Assembly: GCA_964566075.1 (NCBI GenBank)
Contig: CAZMHJ010000030.1
Location: 1-12,179, forward strand
DNA: 12,179 bases
From: CAZMHJ01 sp964566075
GTDB taxonomy: Bacteria; Patescibacteriota; Saccharimonadia; Saccharimonadales; CAIOMD01
Direction: 5' to 3'
Under the pieces are notes generated by a model. It searched no databases. It was not told the origin of the DNA and worked only from the letters and a program-made list of their open reading frames with translations. Of this stretch, positions 11,409 through 12,179 are shown piece by piece (within the stretch, counting starts at the first letter, position 1; each line of letters begins with the position of its first letter). The translations under genes were made by a program, and so were the position numbers.

Positions 11409-12179
11409 TAATGACGAATGTTAAAATGTCACTCTCAAGCATACGATCAAATCGTATCCGCAGTTTTTTGACCATGCTTGGCGTCATTATTGGGGTTATG
11501 AGTGTTGTGATGACGGTGTCAATTGGCGAAGGTGTAAAAAATCAGGTGTTAACCCAAATTAGTAATTTAGGTAGCAATATTATTACTATTCAACCCGGAC
11601 AACCGGGCGTTGATTCGAGCGGTAAAATAAAAAATATTAAACTTACCGCACCCATTAGCACCAGTACGCTCAGTGAAGCTGATGTCGCCACAATAGCGGC
11701 TGTACGAGGTGTAGTCGCCGTTAGCCCTAATGCAGTCCTAACGACCAGCGTTGAATCAGCCGAAACTCCAGCCTATGGCGACGGTGTAGTTATGGCAACG
11801 ACGTATGACACTAAAAACGTGCTTAATCAATCTGTAGAGTACGGTGAATTTTTTGAAAAGTCAGACATGACCAAAGATGTGGCCATTATTGGCAGTAACG
11901 TCGCCGACGCACTCTATCACCAACGTGACCCAATTGGTCGGGCGGTTATCATTAAAGGTCATGAATACATTATTCGAGGTGTGCTAAGCGCCGCTCCTGA
12001 AAACCCACTTAATATTGGGCCAAATTATAATAACGCAATTTACATTCCGTTTGATTCGGCCAAAAGGCTCATGAATGGTCCACTGCAAATTAGCGAACTT
12101 AACATTAAAGTAGCAGCGGGCCAAAAATTATCAGATATTACCAATAATCTATATATTGGTAACGGAGTTAAAGGTTATC
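11405..12179 (+). CDS. ABC transporter permease, MacB-like (partial, 3' end beyond window)
   Basis: The frame opens with ATG at 11405, overlapping the ATPase stop, and stays open for 258 codons to the window edge. The start VKMSLSSIRSNRIRSFLTMLGVIIGVMSVVMTVSIGEGV (residues 6-43) is the hallmark first segment of MacB-family permeases: an amphipathic helix, then TM1 at about 20-40. The following soluble part matches the MacB periplasmic core domain: QISNLGSNIITIQPG, SEADVATIAAVRGVVAVSP, EYGEFFEKSDM..DVAIIGSNVADAL, and DPIGRAVIIKGHEYIIRGVLS. The remaining three transmembrane helices of the FtsX-type domain lie outside the window. Unlike E. coli MacB, ATPase and permease are separate polypeptides, as in many Gram-positives. 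No MacA-type adaptor gene lies within the window. Confidence 0.93.
   Translation, partial: MIMTNVKMSLSSIRSNRIRSFLTMLGVIIGVMSVVMTVSIGEGVKNQVLTQISNLGSNIITIQPGQPGVDSSGKIKNIKLTAPISTSTLSEADVATIAAVRGVVAVSPNAVLTTSVESAETPAYGDGVVMATTYDTKNVLNQSVEYGEFFEKSDMTKDVAIIGSNVADALYHQRDPIGRAVIIKGHEYIIRGVLSAAPENPLNIGPNYNNAIYIPFDSAKRLMNGPLQISELNIKVAAGQKLSDITNNLYIGNGVKGY

Noticed and set aside
1..12179. Alternative genetic code (TGA read as Gly, as in SR1/Gracilibacteria)
   Set aside because: TGA ends the carbamoyltransferase and ABC ATPase genes at the expected places, and no conserved reading frame contains an internal TGA.
1..12179. CRISPR arrays, insertion sequences, phage genes, toxin-antitoxin or restriction systems
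   Set aside because: None seen on reading both strands: no regularly spaced direct repeats, transposase, integrase or related motifs.

Overview
The window looks like a chromosomal segment of a Patescibacteria/CPR bacterium, most likely Candidatus Saccharibacteria (TM7). The grounds are the recognisable style of the proteins (compact DnaG, a divergent lone aspartate carbamoyltransferase, an ArgS with HAGH/KMSSR motifs), short intergenic gaps and many small lineage-type hypotheticals. TGA acts as a normal stop (carbamoyltransferase and ABC ATPase genes), which argues against the recoded SR1/Gracilibacteria lineages. No insertion sequence, CRISPR array or phage gene is visible. The taxonomic call is an inference; no search was possible.

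Layout. Bases 1-1827 (minus) hold dnaG followed by the first codons of a gene in the place where rpoD normally sits. A divergent membrane-anchored hypothetical (1905-2504, plus) meets, tail to tail, a minus-strand cluster msrB > 123-aa conserved hypothetical > orn > yjbR/mmcQ-like (4157 down to 2501). Next on the minus strand come mscL, with its own promoter, and an FeS-BCP/CryB-type photolyase-related gene. Upstream of those is a carbamoyltransferase gene preceded by a structured leader with a ten-codon ORF and an intrinsic terminator. Then come argS and an MdaB-type NAD(P)H:quinone oxidoreductase gene. From 9786 the plus strand carries a 223-aa protein of unknown function, then a minus-strand tRNA-Ser(GGA), then a MacB-like ABC ATPase and permease pair that runs off the window.

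Working together. The genes are mostly housekeeping: replication priming, RNA turnover (orn), translation (argS, tRNA-Ser), oxidative, light and osmotic damage control (msrB, quinone reductase, photolyase homologue, mscL) and efflux or envelope transport (MacB-like). No single novel multigene system is evident.

Most interesting signals. (1) DnaG has lost all four canonical zinc ligands. (2) The photolyase homologue has lost three of the four [4Fe-4S] cysteines typical of its family. (3) Genes that head transcription units have a -10-like hexamer 7-9 nt before the ATG, which predicts leaderless or nearly leaderless mRNAs, while internal genes carry Shine-Dalgarno sites. (4) The carbamoyltransferase leader resembles an attenuator. 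(5) A perfect 11-bp hairpin presents a Shine-Dalgarno-like sequence in its loop just before the photolyase start.
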